From Prolixibacteraceae bacterium (GTDB taxonomy: Bacteria > Bacteroidota > Bacteroidia > Bacteroidales > Prolixibacteraceae), in assembly GCA_007116765.1 (NCBI GenBank), contig SKHV01000088.1, forward strand, positions 1 to 56,205: DNA of 56,205 nucleotides. The letters run 5' to 3'. The position numbers and the translations under genes are program-made. Shown here one piece after another: positions 26,501-35,130 of the stretch. Position 1 is the stretch's first letter. Each line of letters opens with the position of its first letter. The notes below the pieces were generated by a model. The model ran no database searches, was not told the origin of the DNA, and was given only the letters and a program-made list of their open reading frames with translations.

Positions 26501-27991
26501 CATTTCAATATTAGGATCGGTAATATTGAGAGCTCCGGCAAAGCGGTCGTTAATCATTTCACCATCGATATCGATCATTCTGAATCGATAATCACGATAA
26601 TCAAGTGAATCGATTCTACCATCGAGAACGAAATCGAAATTTGCATCATAATCAATAGTACCGAACAAATCTCCATTGAAAGTAATTTTATCAAGGTCGT
26701 CGTTACCGAAAATTTCGCCAATATTAAGATCAATCACAGCAGCCTGCCCACTCAAGAAAAGTGATTCTTCTTTGTGAGGCCTTATTGATACATCGGTACG
26801 CAAGGTACCCAGATTACTGTAGGCAGTCCCATAGGCCACAAAATCATCAAGGAATCCTGTAAAATTACCCCTATAACTGAATGCGCCCAAATTATCGAAA
26901 AATGAAGGTAGATTATCAATCGACGTTTTAATTCGAGGAGGTAAATCGAGGTTCCGAATTTCGTTCAAGTCAGCAAACGATTCGTTCAAATCGAAGAAAA
27001 TGTACGACGATCTATAGTCAGGCAAGCCGTTAATATAAAAGTCGCCATTTAAACGGGTAAAGTCCCCCACATTAATGACAAAGTCGCGACCCCGTAAATC
27101 GTCAAGTGTTCCTCTCAGTTTTCCCGACAAGTTTGCTGAAAACTCAACTTTCCCAAAGTCGCTGTACCAGTATGCAATATCGCGGAAACCAAAATCGATG
27201 CTGGTTATATCCACTTCATAAAAAACATCTTCGTACATGCCGCTTTTCAGATAAGCGTTTAAATCGGCATGAATTGTATCAATAATCACTTCGGAATATT
27301 TCGAACTTGCAATAAATTCATCTATTATTAATGTACTGTCGCGGTATTGGAAATTTGCCGACAACTTTTTCATTTCGAATCCCGACAAGGAATGCATCGA
27401 CAAATCAGACAATTTAAACGAGTAATTGCGTTCGGGGAGTATTTTAATGTCCGACAGCTCAACATTTAAATTATCGAAAACAACAAACTCGGCAAATTGC
27501 GGTGTATGTGTAGGGTTTTTGAAGGTGAAAAACCCGTTTGATAATGTAATAACATCTCCGTTTATTAACCAATCGTTTATTACAATTGCATTATCGGAGG
27601 CATACAAATCGAGTAAAAAATTAAAATTAAATTCTCCCAAATTGTATTTTTCAATTGACACTTCAGGTTTAATAAGCTCAACAGAAGCTAAGTTTATCTG
27701 TTTGCTCTTGAACGAAAGCAAATCAATATTGGCAACCAGCTGTTCAATGTAAAGTAAGGTATCCTTTTTCTGATCACTCATGTAAATTTCATCAAGCACC
27801 ACATTCTTAAATGGCCTGATTCTCACACGCTTTATCGAAATATCGGTATTGGTTTTTTCGGACAAATTCTTGGTTACGGCAGCAATTATGGCAGTTTGAA
27901 CAATTTTACTCTGAAAAACTGCAACCACTACCCCTCCCATCAAAATGAAAATGGTAAAAACAATTAATAATATTTTCAGCGTTTTTTTAAT
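23555..27991 (-). CDS. tamB: TamB-like translocation and assembly module protein
   Basis: Very long AsmA/TamB-type protein (about 1,480 residues), inner-membrane anchored and spanning the periplasm as a beta-groove; the family moves phospholipids or helps outer-membrane protein assembly. The DUF490 domain fills the C-terminal third (YNIDLYGDYIIEEGDYLF..., PTAEERIKDEVSQLI, LLMLGRFYTPEFF). The first ATG/TTG-type start (TTG 27943) falls in the middle of the anchor helix. In-frame sequence upstream (to 27994) restores a basic N-terminus and a full helix, IKKTLKILLIVFTIFIL, preceded by SD-like GGAGGG, so I place the start at ATT 27991. An in-frame stop at 28009-28007 limits other choices. Divergent from tsaD. 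Confidence 0.88.
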   Translation of the reverse strand: MKKTLKILLIVFTIFILMGGVVVAVFQSKIVQTAIIAAVTKNLSEKTNTDISIKRVRIRPFKNVVLDEIYMSDQKKDTLLYIEQLVANIDLLSFKSKQINLASVELIKPEVSIEKYNLGEFNFNFLLDLYASDNAIVINDWLINGDVITLSNGFFTFKNPTHTPQFAEFVVFDNLNVELSDIKILPERNYSFKLSDLSMHSLSGFEMKKLSANFQYRDSTLIIDEFIASSKYSEVIIDTIHADLNAYLKSGMYEDVFYEVDITSIDFGFRDIAYWYSDFGKVEFSANLSGKLRGTLDDLRGRDFVINVGDFTRLNGDFYINGLPDYRSSYIFFDLNESFADLNEIRNLDLPPRIKTSIDNLPSFFDNLGAFSYRGNFTGFLDDFVAYGTAYSNLGTLRTDVSIRPHKEESLFLSGQAAVIDLNIGEIFGNDDLDKITFNGDLFGTIDYDANFDFVLDGRIDSLDYRDYRFRMIDIDGEMINDRFAGALNITDPNIEMNFHGKLDLSSELPEFNFNASVGYINLGNLNLIENNYSVASFDVDANFSGNSVNNIKGNVLFDRLYFENENDSVTISQIEMINTVGHVQNIFTVRSDIVDGEIIGNYNFQEMGQSLISFYQHYLPSSYYTSEPQLNSSDDFSFSFRVKDIDPLARLFRPELELAPDILIEGNYNAALQRAALETAIPFLSFDNKEFENITMRLDAHEDQFFCRTNSGKINIGRRSSLYNFTVNVSGANDQLDIDLFWNNYQNQTYSGTIKTSTSFEKTNTSYPHVVIDIEPANLYFADSLWHLAKTQILVDSSSIQFDNFSFYSHNHKQYLNIDGLIAENPDAVLNIGANNIDLLLLEPLMATSDFTGYINGQASLQDAYSHFMLEMEMEISNLSFNRNRMGDLILESYWDTEEDNLVSNLEIVNNNDLLLSATGTIDPIYGELDLQLDFIETPIAILEVFIPSTFNAYEGLVSGSVHLNGDVKHLKHDGMLTPVGKCKMGISYLNTIYSFDDPVHFKGDSIVFQNINIFDVYGNRGVLRGQISHKSFKNMEYDLSIEASRIHALNTTIHDNPYFYGAAFLSGDVEITGADLDILISGNVRSERGTVVNIPFETASSAQRYDFVEFVGTRQLEQTLTEYNVSTSGLNINFDLEVTPEARLQIIFNNQMGDIIRGTGNGNLQVRVDRNYNIDLYGDYIIEEGDYLFTLQNVVNKRFSIERGSTMEWIGDPYDALIDITAVYKVKPSLHDLFVGAYDNVDLSRRIPVDCIIYLKETLNQPDISFAVELPTAEERIKDEVSQLIATPEDVNKQIISLLMLGRFYTPEFFAGRAAGETGAELVGTTASELISNQLSNWLSKMSNVFDLGVNYRPGNEITNDQLEFAISTQILNDRITINGNFANNANPTSNNNSEIIGDFDFNIKLTENGKFQFKAYNRSNDNLIYDTAPYTQGIGFSYREDFNRFADLVKRYKALINRRNRKISEEPDDELSEML

Positions 27992-27998
27992 AATTTTG

Positions 27999-28004
27999 CC
28001 CTCC
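27999..28004 (-). promoter_or_regulatory. Shine-Dalgarno-like site deciding the tamB start
   Basis: GGAGGG on the minus strand lies 4 nt upstream of ATT 27994 and 7 nt upstream of ATT 27991. Such strong sites are rare in this phylum. No ATG, GTG or TTG falls in the expected place, so the site supports initiation at an AUU codon. Confidence 0.5.
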
Positions 28005-28087
28005 AGTTAATAGATTATACAAAATAATAGAATTTGCTTCAATAATTAAGAGTATAGTGACTGAAAAATAGCTTAAAAATCAAAAAA

Positions 28088-29122
28088 ATGACAAAAAGCA
28101 ATAATACTATAATAATAGGCATTGAAACAAGTTGCGACGATACCTCTGCAGCTGTAATTGAAAACGGTATTATACGCTCAAATATTATAGCCAGTCAAAA
28201 AGTTCATGAAGAATACGGGGGGGTTGTTCCCGAACTAGCATCTAGAGCACATCAAAAAAACATAGTTCCAGTTGTAGATCAGGCTATTAAAAAAGCCGGA
28301 ATAAAGAAAGAACAAATTAATGCAATAGCTTATACCCGCGGCCCGGGCTTACTGGGCTCGCTGCTTGTAGGGGCTTCATTTACAAAAGGTTTATCGCTGG
28401 CGTTAAATATTCCCATGCTGGAAGTAAATCACCTGCAAGGTCATGTTTTGGCGCATTTCATCAAGAAGAACGAACACGATACAAGTCAGCCTGCATTTCC
28501 TCATTTATGCCTACTGATTTCGGGCGGAAACTCTCAAATAATAAAAGTTAAAAGCCATCTTGAAATGGAAGTGATTGGCCAAACCATTGACGATGCGGCC
28601 GGAGAAGCCTTTGATAAATGTGCCAAAGTAATGGGACTGCCCTACCCCGGAGGCCCATTAATTGACAAACTTGCACAAACAGGAAACCCCAATGCCATTA
28701 AATTTAACAAGCCCCGAATCTCTAATCTAAATTATAGCTTTAGCGGACTGAAAACTAGCTTTTTATACCATTTACGCGACATGCTAAAAATTGACTCTCA
28801 GTATATCGAGAAAAACAAGGAAGACCTCAGTGCTTCACTACAAAAAACAATTATCGACATACTTTTTGGGAAGCTTGTAAGGGCATCGAAAGAAACAGGA
28901 ATAAAAGTAATAACTGTTGCCGGTGGAGTATCGGCAAATTCGGGACTGCGTGCCGAACTGAAAAAAGAAGCTGAAAAGAGGCAATGGAACTTGTTCATTC
29001 CAGAATTAAGTTACACAACCGATAACGCTGCGATGATAGCAATTACCGGTTTTTACAAGTTTTTGGAAAAGCAAACTTCAGGTCACAACTCAGTGCCTTT
29101 TGCCCGAATGATGATTGAATAA
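28088..29122 (+). CDS. tsaD: tRNA N6-threonylcarbamoyladenosine synthesis protein TsaD
   Basis: Transfers the threonylcarbamoyl group to A37 of tRNAs that read ANN codons (t6A). Kae1/TsaD family: IIIGIETSCDDTSAAVI at the N-terminus, the metal-binding histidines in VNHLQGHVLAHF, SGGNSQI and DDAAGEAFDKCAKVMGLPYPGGP, and a C-terminal aspartate in TTDNAAMIA. 344 residues is the normal length. Head-to-head with tamB, as seen in many Bacteroidota, and its stop lies 3 nt from the convergent ftsE. Confidence 0.96.
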   Translation: MTKSNNTIIIGIETSCDDTSAAVIENGIIRSNIIASQKVHEEYGGVVPELASRAHQKNIVPVVDQAIKKAGIKKEQINAIAYTRGPGLLGSLLVGASFTKGLSLALNIPMLEVNHLQGHVLAHFIKKNEHDTSQPAFPHLCLLISGGNSQIIKVKSHLEMEVIGQTIDDAAGEAFDKCAKVMGLPYPGGPLIDKLAQTGNPNAIKFNKPRISNLNYSFSGLKTSFLYHLRDMLKIDSQYIEKNKEDLSASLQKTIIDILFGKLVRASKETGIKVITVAGGVSANSGLRAELKKEAEKRQWNLFIPELSYTTDNAAMIAITGFYKFLEKQTSGHNSVPFARMMIE

Positions 29123-29125
29123 ACC

Positions 29126-29836
29126 TTACAATAAATCTCTGAAATTCAACAGTTCGTTTTCAGTTTTCACTTCAGCAACCATGTTGTTTTCACAAATGAA
29201 TGTACGAGCGGGAAACCTATCAATCAATAACTTATCATGAGTGGCCATTACAACGGTTTTTCCCTCGGAATGTATTTTCTTAAACAAATTGAGTATTTCA
29301 ACCGAAGTATCAGGATCGAGGTTTCCGGTAGGTTCATCGGCCAGAATAATTTCAGGGTTATTAAGCATCGCACGTGCAATTACTATGCGCTGCTGTTCGC
29401 CTCCCGATAATTGATGAGGCATTTTATATTTCACACCCGGCATTCCAACTGCTTCAAGTGTTTCGTTTACACGGGCATCCATAGCAGCCTTATCGGTCCA
29501 GCCGGTGGCACTTAACACAAACACGAGGTTATTGTATACATTACGGTCGGTCAACAACTTGAAATCCTGAAAAACAACACCCAACCTTCTCCTCAACATG
29601 GGAATTTCTTTATTCTTAATGGATTCAATAGCATAACCTAACACACTAATGTTTCCTTTATAAAGAGGAATTTCGGCGTTCAGTGTTTTAATTAAACTCG
29701 ACTTGCCGCTACCCACTCTGCCCACAATGTAAACAAATTCATTCTTCAATATTTCAAGATTCACATTGGTTAGCACAAGCTGCTCGCGCTGAAAAATATC
29801 GGCACCCTTTATTACTATCGACAATTCATTCTGCAT
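29126..29836 (-). CDS. ftsE: Cell division ABC ATPase FtsE
   Basis: ATP-binding protein of 236 residues with Walker A GRVGSGKSSL, the signature LSGGEQQRIVIARAML, Walker B IILADEPTGNLDP and a switch histidine in VVMATHD. In the family FtsE works with membrane partner FtsX to activate septal peptidoglycan hydrolases. FtsX is not adjacent, as is common in Bacteroidota. A generic LolD-like function cannot be fully excluded, but sequence around the helical region and the context fit FtsE. It converges with tsaD. Confidence 0.88.
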   Translation of the reverse strand: MQNELSIVIKGADIFQREQLVLTNVNLEILKNEFVYIVGRVGSGKSSLIKTLNAEIPLYKGNISVLGYAIESIKNKEIPMLRRRLGVVFQDFKLLTDRNVYNNLVFVLSATGWTDKAAMDARVNETLEAVGMPGVKYKMPHQLSGGEQQRIVIARAMLNNPEIILADEPTGNLDPDTSVEILNLFKKIHSEGKTVVMATHDKLLIDRFPARTFICENNMVAEVKTENELLNFRDLL

Positions 29837-29853
29837 AAGCTAAGTTTTATCCA

Positions 29854-29861
29854 CAAAACTA
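29854..29861 (-). promoter_or_regulatory. Candidate -7 box for ftsE
   Basis: On the minus strand this reads TAGTTTTG, a full match to TAnnTTTG, with ATTG as a possible -33 element 17 nt further upstream. The transcript would begin about 10 nt before the ftsE ATG, a very short leader. Confidence 0.42.
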
Positions 29862-30007
29862 AATTTTTTTTGTTACAACAATATACTATATGCAAGTAAT
29901 AAACAGTTTTATGTTGAGAACTCATTGTAGAATAAATGTATCATTAAAATAGAAATAGTTATTTTTACGCTGATTTTTAAATCAAACAACCGAATAAATA
30001 CATACTA

Positions 30008-33000
30008 ATGAAAAAGAATAATTTAGTTTTAAGCATATTACTTTTATTTTTCTTCATCTGCACTCAAAATAGTGTATTGGCCACGCAAAACAATAATGCA
30101 ATACCGCCAAGCACCTTCGAAAAGGCTATTGAGCTATACAATTCAGCAAATTACATAGCTGCCGAACGACTTTTTAACGACCTGCTTGAAGAAACATCCA
30201 CTAACGATCCGGCACGATTCGATATCGATTATTATCGCCTGATGTGCTACGTGAAACAAAATAAAGCGGCTAGTGAATCTGAAATCTCGGCATACCTGAA
30301 CAACCACCCTGAAAACCCGCGTGCAAACCAGCTTCAATATGAGTTAGCCAAATTACAATTTACCAACCGGCGTTATCCACTGGCCGTTCGCTCGTTCAAC
30401 AACGTTAAGCCTGAGCAGCTAAACGAAAATGATCGCGATGACTTTCATTTTTTTAAAGCTTACAGCAATTTTGAGGCAGGCAATACAAATCAAGCTTCAC
30501 AGGGATTTTTCGAAATTAAACAAGGCCGATCACGTTATGCTCCTTCTTCCTCTTACTACTGGGGATACATTAACTACCTCGAAGGCAATTACAATACAGC
30601 ACTTGAAGAGTTTTCAAAACTCCAGAATAACCGCGAATTTCACAACTTTATTCAATACTACACCATACAAATTTATTATTTGCAAGAACGTTATGAAAAC
30701 GTAACAGCCATGGGCGACGACCTGTTGGTTTCAGCCCCGGCTGATCAAAAAAACGAATTATATAAAATAATTGGAGACTCGTATTACCTTATGGGGAAGT
30801 ACATTGCGGCCATCAAATACCTCGAATCATACCAAGGCATTAACGGACGAAAAACCGCTGAAGATTTCTTTAAGTTGGGTTATTGCTATTATCACATGAA
30901 AGATTACCCAAAAGCTATTGATGCATTCGAAAAAGCCACTGTTGGTAAAAACCAGCTTACTCAATTGGCCTACTACCACCTAGCCGATTGCTACCTTCAG
31001 AACGATGAAAAAAATAAAGCCCGCATAGCATTTGAACAGGCATCAAAATTTGATTTCGATTCACAAATTGAAGAAAATGCACTATTCAATTACGCCAAGC
31101 TTACTTACGAACTATCATATTCACCTTTTAACGAAACCATAAAAGCATTTGACCAGTATATTGCCAAATATCCCGATTCAGAACGCAACGATGCTGCTTT
31201 CGATTATTTAGTGAAAGTGTACATGACTACACGTAATTACCGCGATGCAATAAGCTCAATCGAAAATATCAAGAATCAATCGCCGGCAATAAGAGAAGCA
31301 TTACAACGAGTGACTTACTACCGTGCACTTGAGCTTTTAAATGATGGATATTATACCGGAGCACTTGAGATGTTCAACAAGTCGCTGCAAAATTCAACTT
31401 ACAACCGCACCATAAGGGCTCAGTCCTTATACTGGAGTGCTGAAACGAATTACCGCCTAGCTCAATACGAGCGTGCGATTGAACGCTACACCGAGTTTCA
31501 GTCGTCGCCCGGAGCATTTAGCCTGCCGGTATTCAGCAAAGCCTATTACAATGTCGGCTACTCCTACTTCAACCTTGAAAATTACCCCGAGGCTATTTCG
31601 TGGTTCAGAAAATATTTAAACCAAAGCAAAAAAGAAGACCGCATTGAAGCCGATGCAGCCAACCGTATTGGAGATGCATATTTCATTAACAGACAATACA
31701 GTGCTGCCATTGAGTTTTATTCAATTGCCAGAGATCTTAACACCTATGATGCCGATTACTCTATTTTTCAGATAGCACTTTGTCATGGACTTAACCGCGA
31801 TTTTGATGAAAAAATCGAATCGTTGCAAACCCTTGTCAATCAATATCCACGCTCACCATTCATCGAAGATGCTATTTTTGAAACTGCACGTACATACGAA
31901 CGTAACGGAAACATGCCATTGGCAATTTCGCACTACGAAAAGCTCATTCAAGAAATGCCTCAAAGCAGCCGAAATGCCAGGGCGTATTTACAGTTAGGTC
32001 TCATATATTTTAACCAATCAAACTTCACTGCCTCGCTCGCGAATTACAAAAAAGTAGTAGAACATTTTCCAAATTCAGAAGAGGCACAAGCTGCTTTAGT
32101 TGGCATCCAAAACAACTACGTAGACATGGGCAACGTTGACGAATACTTTGCTTATGTTGAAAATCTCGATTCGCACATAGCCGTTTCGGCCGACGAGCAA
32201 GAATCGGTCTATTATATGGCAGCCGAGAAAAACTACATGGAAAGAAACCCAACTGCAGGCGATATGATGAAAGAATACCTGAAGCGTTATCCTAACGGCT
32301 TGTACCGCAACAATGCGCTTTTCTACCTCGCCGAAACACACTACGACAAAGGCGAATACTCTACTTCGCTTACAATATATCAGGAGTTACTTGAAAGGCC
32401 CGATAATATATTTACAGAACAAGCACTTATTAAAGCCAGTGAATTATTATTTAACACCGAAAAATACGATGAATCGCTGAGAAAATTCCTGAAGCTCGAG
32501 AAAATTGCAGGAACTCGCTGGACTCAACTAAGAGCACGACTCGGAATTATGCGCTGTAATTATGCGTTAAGCAAACCTGCCGAAACGGTCAAAAGTGCTA
32601 TAACACTACTCGAAACCGATAACATTACCGAGCTAATGATTCGTGAAGCGAACTACAAACTCGCTAAATCGTACTATTTACTTGAAGAGGAAACTCAAGC
32701 TTTGAAATATTTCAAGCTTCTGGCTCACGACGTAAGCTCTATTGAAGGAGCAGAATCGAAATATTTTATTGCACAGATATATTTTAATCAAGAGAAACTC
32801 GACGATTGCGAAAACGAAATAATGGATTTCATTAGTAAAAGTACTCCACATCAATACTGGCTTGCACGTTCATTCATTTTACTTTCTGATGTTTACAAAG
32901 CCAAAGAGGATTTATTTCAGGCTAAACATACACTCAACAGTATAATCAATAATTACACAAGTGAAAACGACGGAATTATTGAAACTGCAAACAGCAAAAT

Positions 33001-33058
33001 TGCTCAAATAGAAGAACTCGAAAAACAAACAGTAATCACCAACGACAATAACGAATAG
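30008..33058 (+). CDS. Large tetratricopeptide repeat protein
   Basis: Exported protein of 1,016 residues: a signal peptide (about 1-26, cleavage near SVLA-TQ), then TPR units almost end to end, for example AIKYLESYQGINGRKTAEDFFKLG-type and AIDAFEKATVGKNQ helices, with YPEAISWFRKYL and YSTSLTIYQELL. The repeats are degenerate, and no catalytic domain is visible. Likely a periplasmic or outer-membrane scaffold. The beta-barrel gene follows 37 nt later on the same strand, which suggests they act together. I do not know the function. Confidence 0.85.
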   Translation: MKKNNLVLSILLLFFFICTQNSVLATQNNNAIPPSTFEKAIELYNSANYIAAERLFNDLLEETSTNDPARFDIDYYRLMCYVKQNKAASESEISAYLNNHPENPRANQLQYELAKLQFTNRRYPLAVRSFNNVKPEQLNENDRDDFHFFKAYSNFEAGNTNQASQGFFEIKQGRSRYAPSSSYYWGYINYLEGNYNTALEEFSKLQNNREFHNFIQYYTIQIYYLQERYENVTAMGDDLLVSAPADQKNELYKIIGDSYYLMGKYIAAIKYLESYQGINGRKTAEDFFKLGYCYYHMKDYPKAIDAFEKATVGKNQLTQLAYYHLADCYLQNDEKNKARIAFEQASKFDFDSQIEENALFNYAKLTYELSYSPFNETIKAFDQYIAKYPDSERNDAAFDYLVKVYMTTRNYRDAISSIENIKNQSPAIREALQRVTYYRALELLNDGYYTGALEMFNKSLQNSTYNRTIRAQSLYWSAETNYRLAQYERAIERYTEFQSSPGAFSLPVFSKAYYNVGYSYFNLENYPEAISWFRKYLNQSKKEDRIEADAANRIGDAYFINRQYSAAIEFYSIARDLNTYDADYSIFQIALCHGLNRDFDEKIESLQTLVNQYPRSPFIEDAIFETARTYERNGNMPLAISHYEKLIQEMPQSSRNARAYLQLGLIYFNQSNFTASLANYKKVVEHFPNSEEAQAALVGIQNNYVDMGNVDEYFAYVENLDSHIAVSADEQESVYYMAAEKNYMERNPTAGDMMKEYLKRYPNGLYRNNALFYLAETHYDKGEYSTSLTIYQELLERPDNIFTEQALIKASELLFNTEKYDESLRKFLKLEKIAGTRWTQLRARLGIMRCNYALSKPAETVKSAITLLETDNITELMIREANYKLAKSYYLLEEETQALKYFKLLAHDVSSIEGAESKYFIAQIYFNQEKLDDCENEIMDFISKSTPHQYWLARSFILLSDVYKAKEDLFQAKHTLNSIINNYTSENDGIIETANSKIAQIEELEKQTVITNDNNE

Positions 33059-33095
33059 AATCAATTCACGATAACAAGCTTAAAATTTTATACTT

Positions 33096-34841
33096 ATGAA
33101 ACCGATTCTTAGCACAATAATAATAATAACTATATTTTTATTCTCACTCACATCGGCAATGGCGCAAGTCGACTCGTCGCTTGTAAAGGAAGTTGAAGTG
33201 GTTAAAGCATACATGCCCTCGGTGGCAAATGCCCAAAAAATCAGTGCAAACCCACTAATTTCCGACACAATAACGTACACTCCCGAGTTTGACTATCAAA
33301 TTTATTCACGCGAAATACCGATTGATAAAAGCATTAATCATCTTCCGGTAGTAAAATTGGGTGCTTTGCCGCGATACAGCTCAAACATAGGACACTTAAG
33401 GGCTGGTTTTGGAAATGCCCTGACACCCTACGGTGAACTTTTTATAAACAACTCCCCTACCCGCAATACCGACTTTGGCATGCATCTGTACCATTTTTCA
33501 TCGCAACCTACAGTGAAGATCAATAACGATTTTAAGGTAAAAACACCCTACAGTAAAAATATGGCACGCATTTTCTTCCGCAACAACCTCAGAAGGGCGG
33601 CTCTCGACTGGGACTTGTCGTATTTACGCGATCGTCAAAACTATTATGGTTTCCCCGAAACAGATTCACTCATATACGTGCATCAGGAACTTAATTCCGA
33701 AACCCTCAACATGAAACAGGTTTTCAGTACCGTTTCGGCAAAAACAAACATCCGAAATACCAATGCAAGAGCGAATCTCGACTACAACATCGGACTCAAT
33801 TATAATTACCTTTGGAATGCGACAGGACAGTCGTCGCACCATGCCGGATACAATGGTTTATTTTCCCGAAAATACCGCAGCCACAACTTCAACCTGAATA
33901 CCTATTTCGATTATTACAACGACTTAAATATTGAGCACAATTTTGACGAAACACTTACAAACCATCAGTTTTTCAATGTGAAAATGAGCCCCGACATTTT
34001 TTTAAAACGAAATAACATTGAACTGTTAGCCGGTTTCAATCTGGCAACTCTCATTGGTGCCGACAGCATTCTAATGTGGCACATTTCGCCAAAAATTGAC
34101 TTTACTTATAATCCTCTCGACGGAGCCTTATCCTTATTTGCCGGTGCAAACGGAGGCTTTAATGCAAATAACTACATGCAGGCATATCAAAATAACCAAT
34201 ACATGAACTATATGCTCGACCTAAAACCTTCTGAAGAAATAATTAACATCTACGGTGGATTTAAAGGCACTATCAGCAATGCCATTGCATACAAGTTCAG
34301 TGTAGCATATTCAATCAATCAAAACGAAGCATACTTTTACCAGCAGCGAAACGAAAGTGCACGTGACACTATTGTTCAAAACATGTTTAGTGCCGACTAC
34401 GACGATGTGAACCGTCTTACCCTTGGAGGTAAGCTCCGTTACAGCAAAAACAATGTGACGATTGATTTGAGAGGAAACTATTATGTTTACGAATCGAAGT
34501 ATTTACGCACTTTGTCGCATATGCCTGATTTCGATGCTGAATTAAATGCATTAGTTGCCATTACTCCTAAAATAACAGCCAATTTAAATGCTACTGTAAT
34601 TGGTCCCCGAGAAGCCATTTATAAACAAAACAGGTTTTTTACAACTCCGTTTGACGAACCAATCGAAGTACACCACTTAAATACCATAATCAACATCAGC
34701 CTGGGTGCCGATTATGCCTTAAGTAACAAACTGAATTTCTTCATTAATGCACAGAATATTCTAAATCAAAATTACGAATACTGGCACGGATACAACAGTC
34801 CGGGTTTGCTAATTATGCTTGGTGCTCGATACACATTCTAA
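33096..34841 (+). CDS. Outer-membrane beta-barrel protein (TonB-receptor-like)
   Basis: Signal peptide ending AMA-QVDSS, a short N-terminal region EVEVVKAYMPSVANAQK, then alternating amphipathic strands with aromatic belts to the last residue, ending in GARYTF, a typical outer-membrane assembly signal. It looks like the barrel part of a TonB-dependent receptor but 581 residues is short and I see no plug domain. It follows the large TPR protein, and the pair may form one outer-membrane complex. Substrate unknown. Confidence 0.8.
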   Translation: MKPILSTIIIITIFLFSLTSAMAQVDSSLVKEVEVVKAYMPSVANAQKISANPLISDTITYTPEFDYQIYSREIPIDKSINHLPVVKLGALPRYSSNIGHLRAGFGNALTPYGELFINNSPTRNTDFGMHLYHFSSQPTVKINNDFKVKTPYSKNMARIFFRNNLRRAALDWDLSYLRDRQNYYGFPETDSLIYVHQELNSETLNMKQVFSTVSAKTNIRNTNARANLDYNIGLNYNYLWNATGQSSHHAGYNGLFSRKYRSHNFNLNTYFDYYNDLNIEHNFDETLTNHQFFNVKMSPDIFLKRNNIELLAGFNLATLIGADSILMWHISPKIDFTYNPLDGALSLFAGANGGFNANNYMQAYQNNQYMNYMLDLKPSEEIINIYGGFKGTISNAIAYKFSVAYSINQNEAYFYQQRNESARDTIVQNMFSADYDDVNRLTLGGKLRYSKNNVTIDLRGNYYVYESKYLRTLSHMPDFDAELNALVAITPKITANLNATVIGPREAIYKQNRFFTTPFDEPIEVHHLNTIINISLGADYALSNKLNFFINAQNILNQNYEYWHGYNSPGLLIMLGARYTF

Positions 34842-35130
34842 ACTGTGGAAAAAAGAAGGTTAAGTTGTTAAAATCTTTTACTTTAAAACCCACTTTTTCT
34901 TAGGTGCAAAAGGTTTAAATTAGTATATTTACACACTATTTTAAACAGAAATAATTTTGATTGTAAAACACTGAATATCAAAGCAAATATCTCATTCTGC
35001 GAAATAACTTTTTCAAACTTAATTTTTCATGTTTTCTAAGCATGGAAATTCTCAACTATTTCAAAAATAAAAGGGGAATAAGCAGAATGTTTGCGCTGTG
35101 ATTTTACATCAGTAAAAAACAATAGAGTCA
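34842..35130. other. Intergenic region upstream of gyrB
   Basis: 289 nt with no supported gene. It must hold the gyrB promoter; TATATTTA at about 34921-34928 misses the -7 consensus by one base and has no clear -33. An 8-nt inverted repeat, CATTCTGC near 34992 and GCAGAATG near 35082, is 80 nt apart and of doubtful meaning. No good terminator for the beta-barrel gene was found. Confidence 0.45.

Noticed and set aside
34992..35089. 8-nt inverted repeat before gyrB
   Set aside because: The arms are 80 nt apart and short; expected by chance in such a region.
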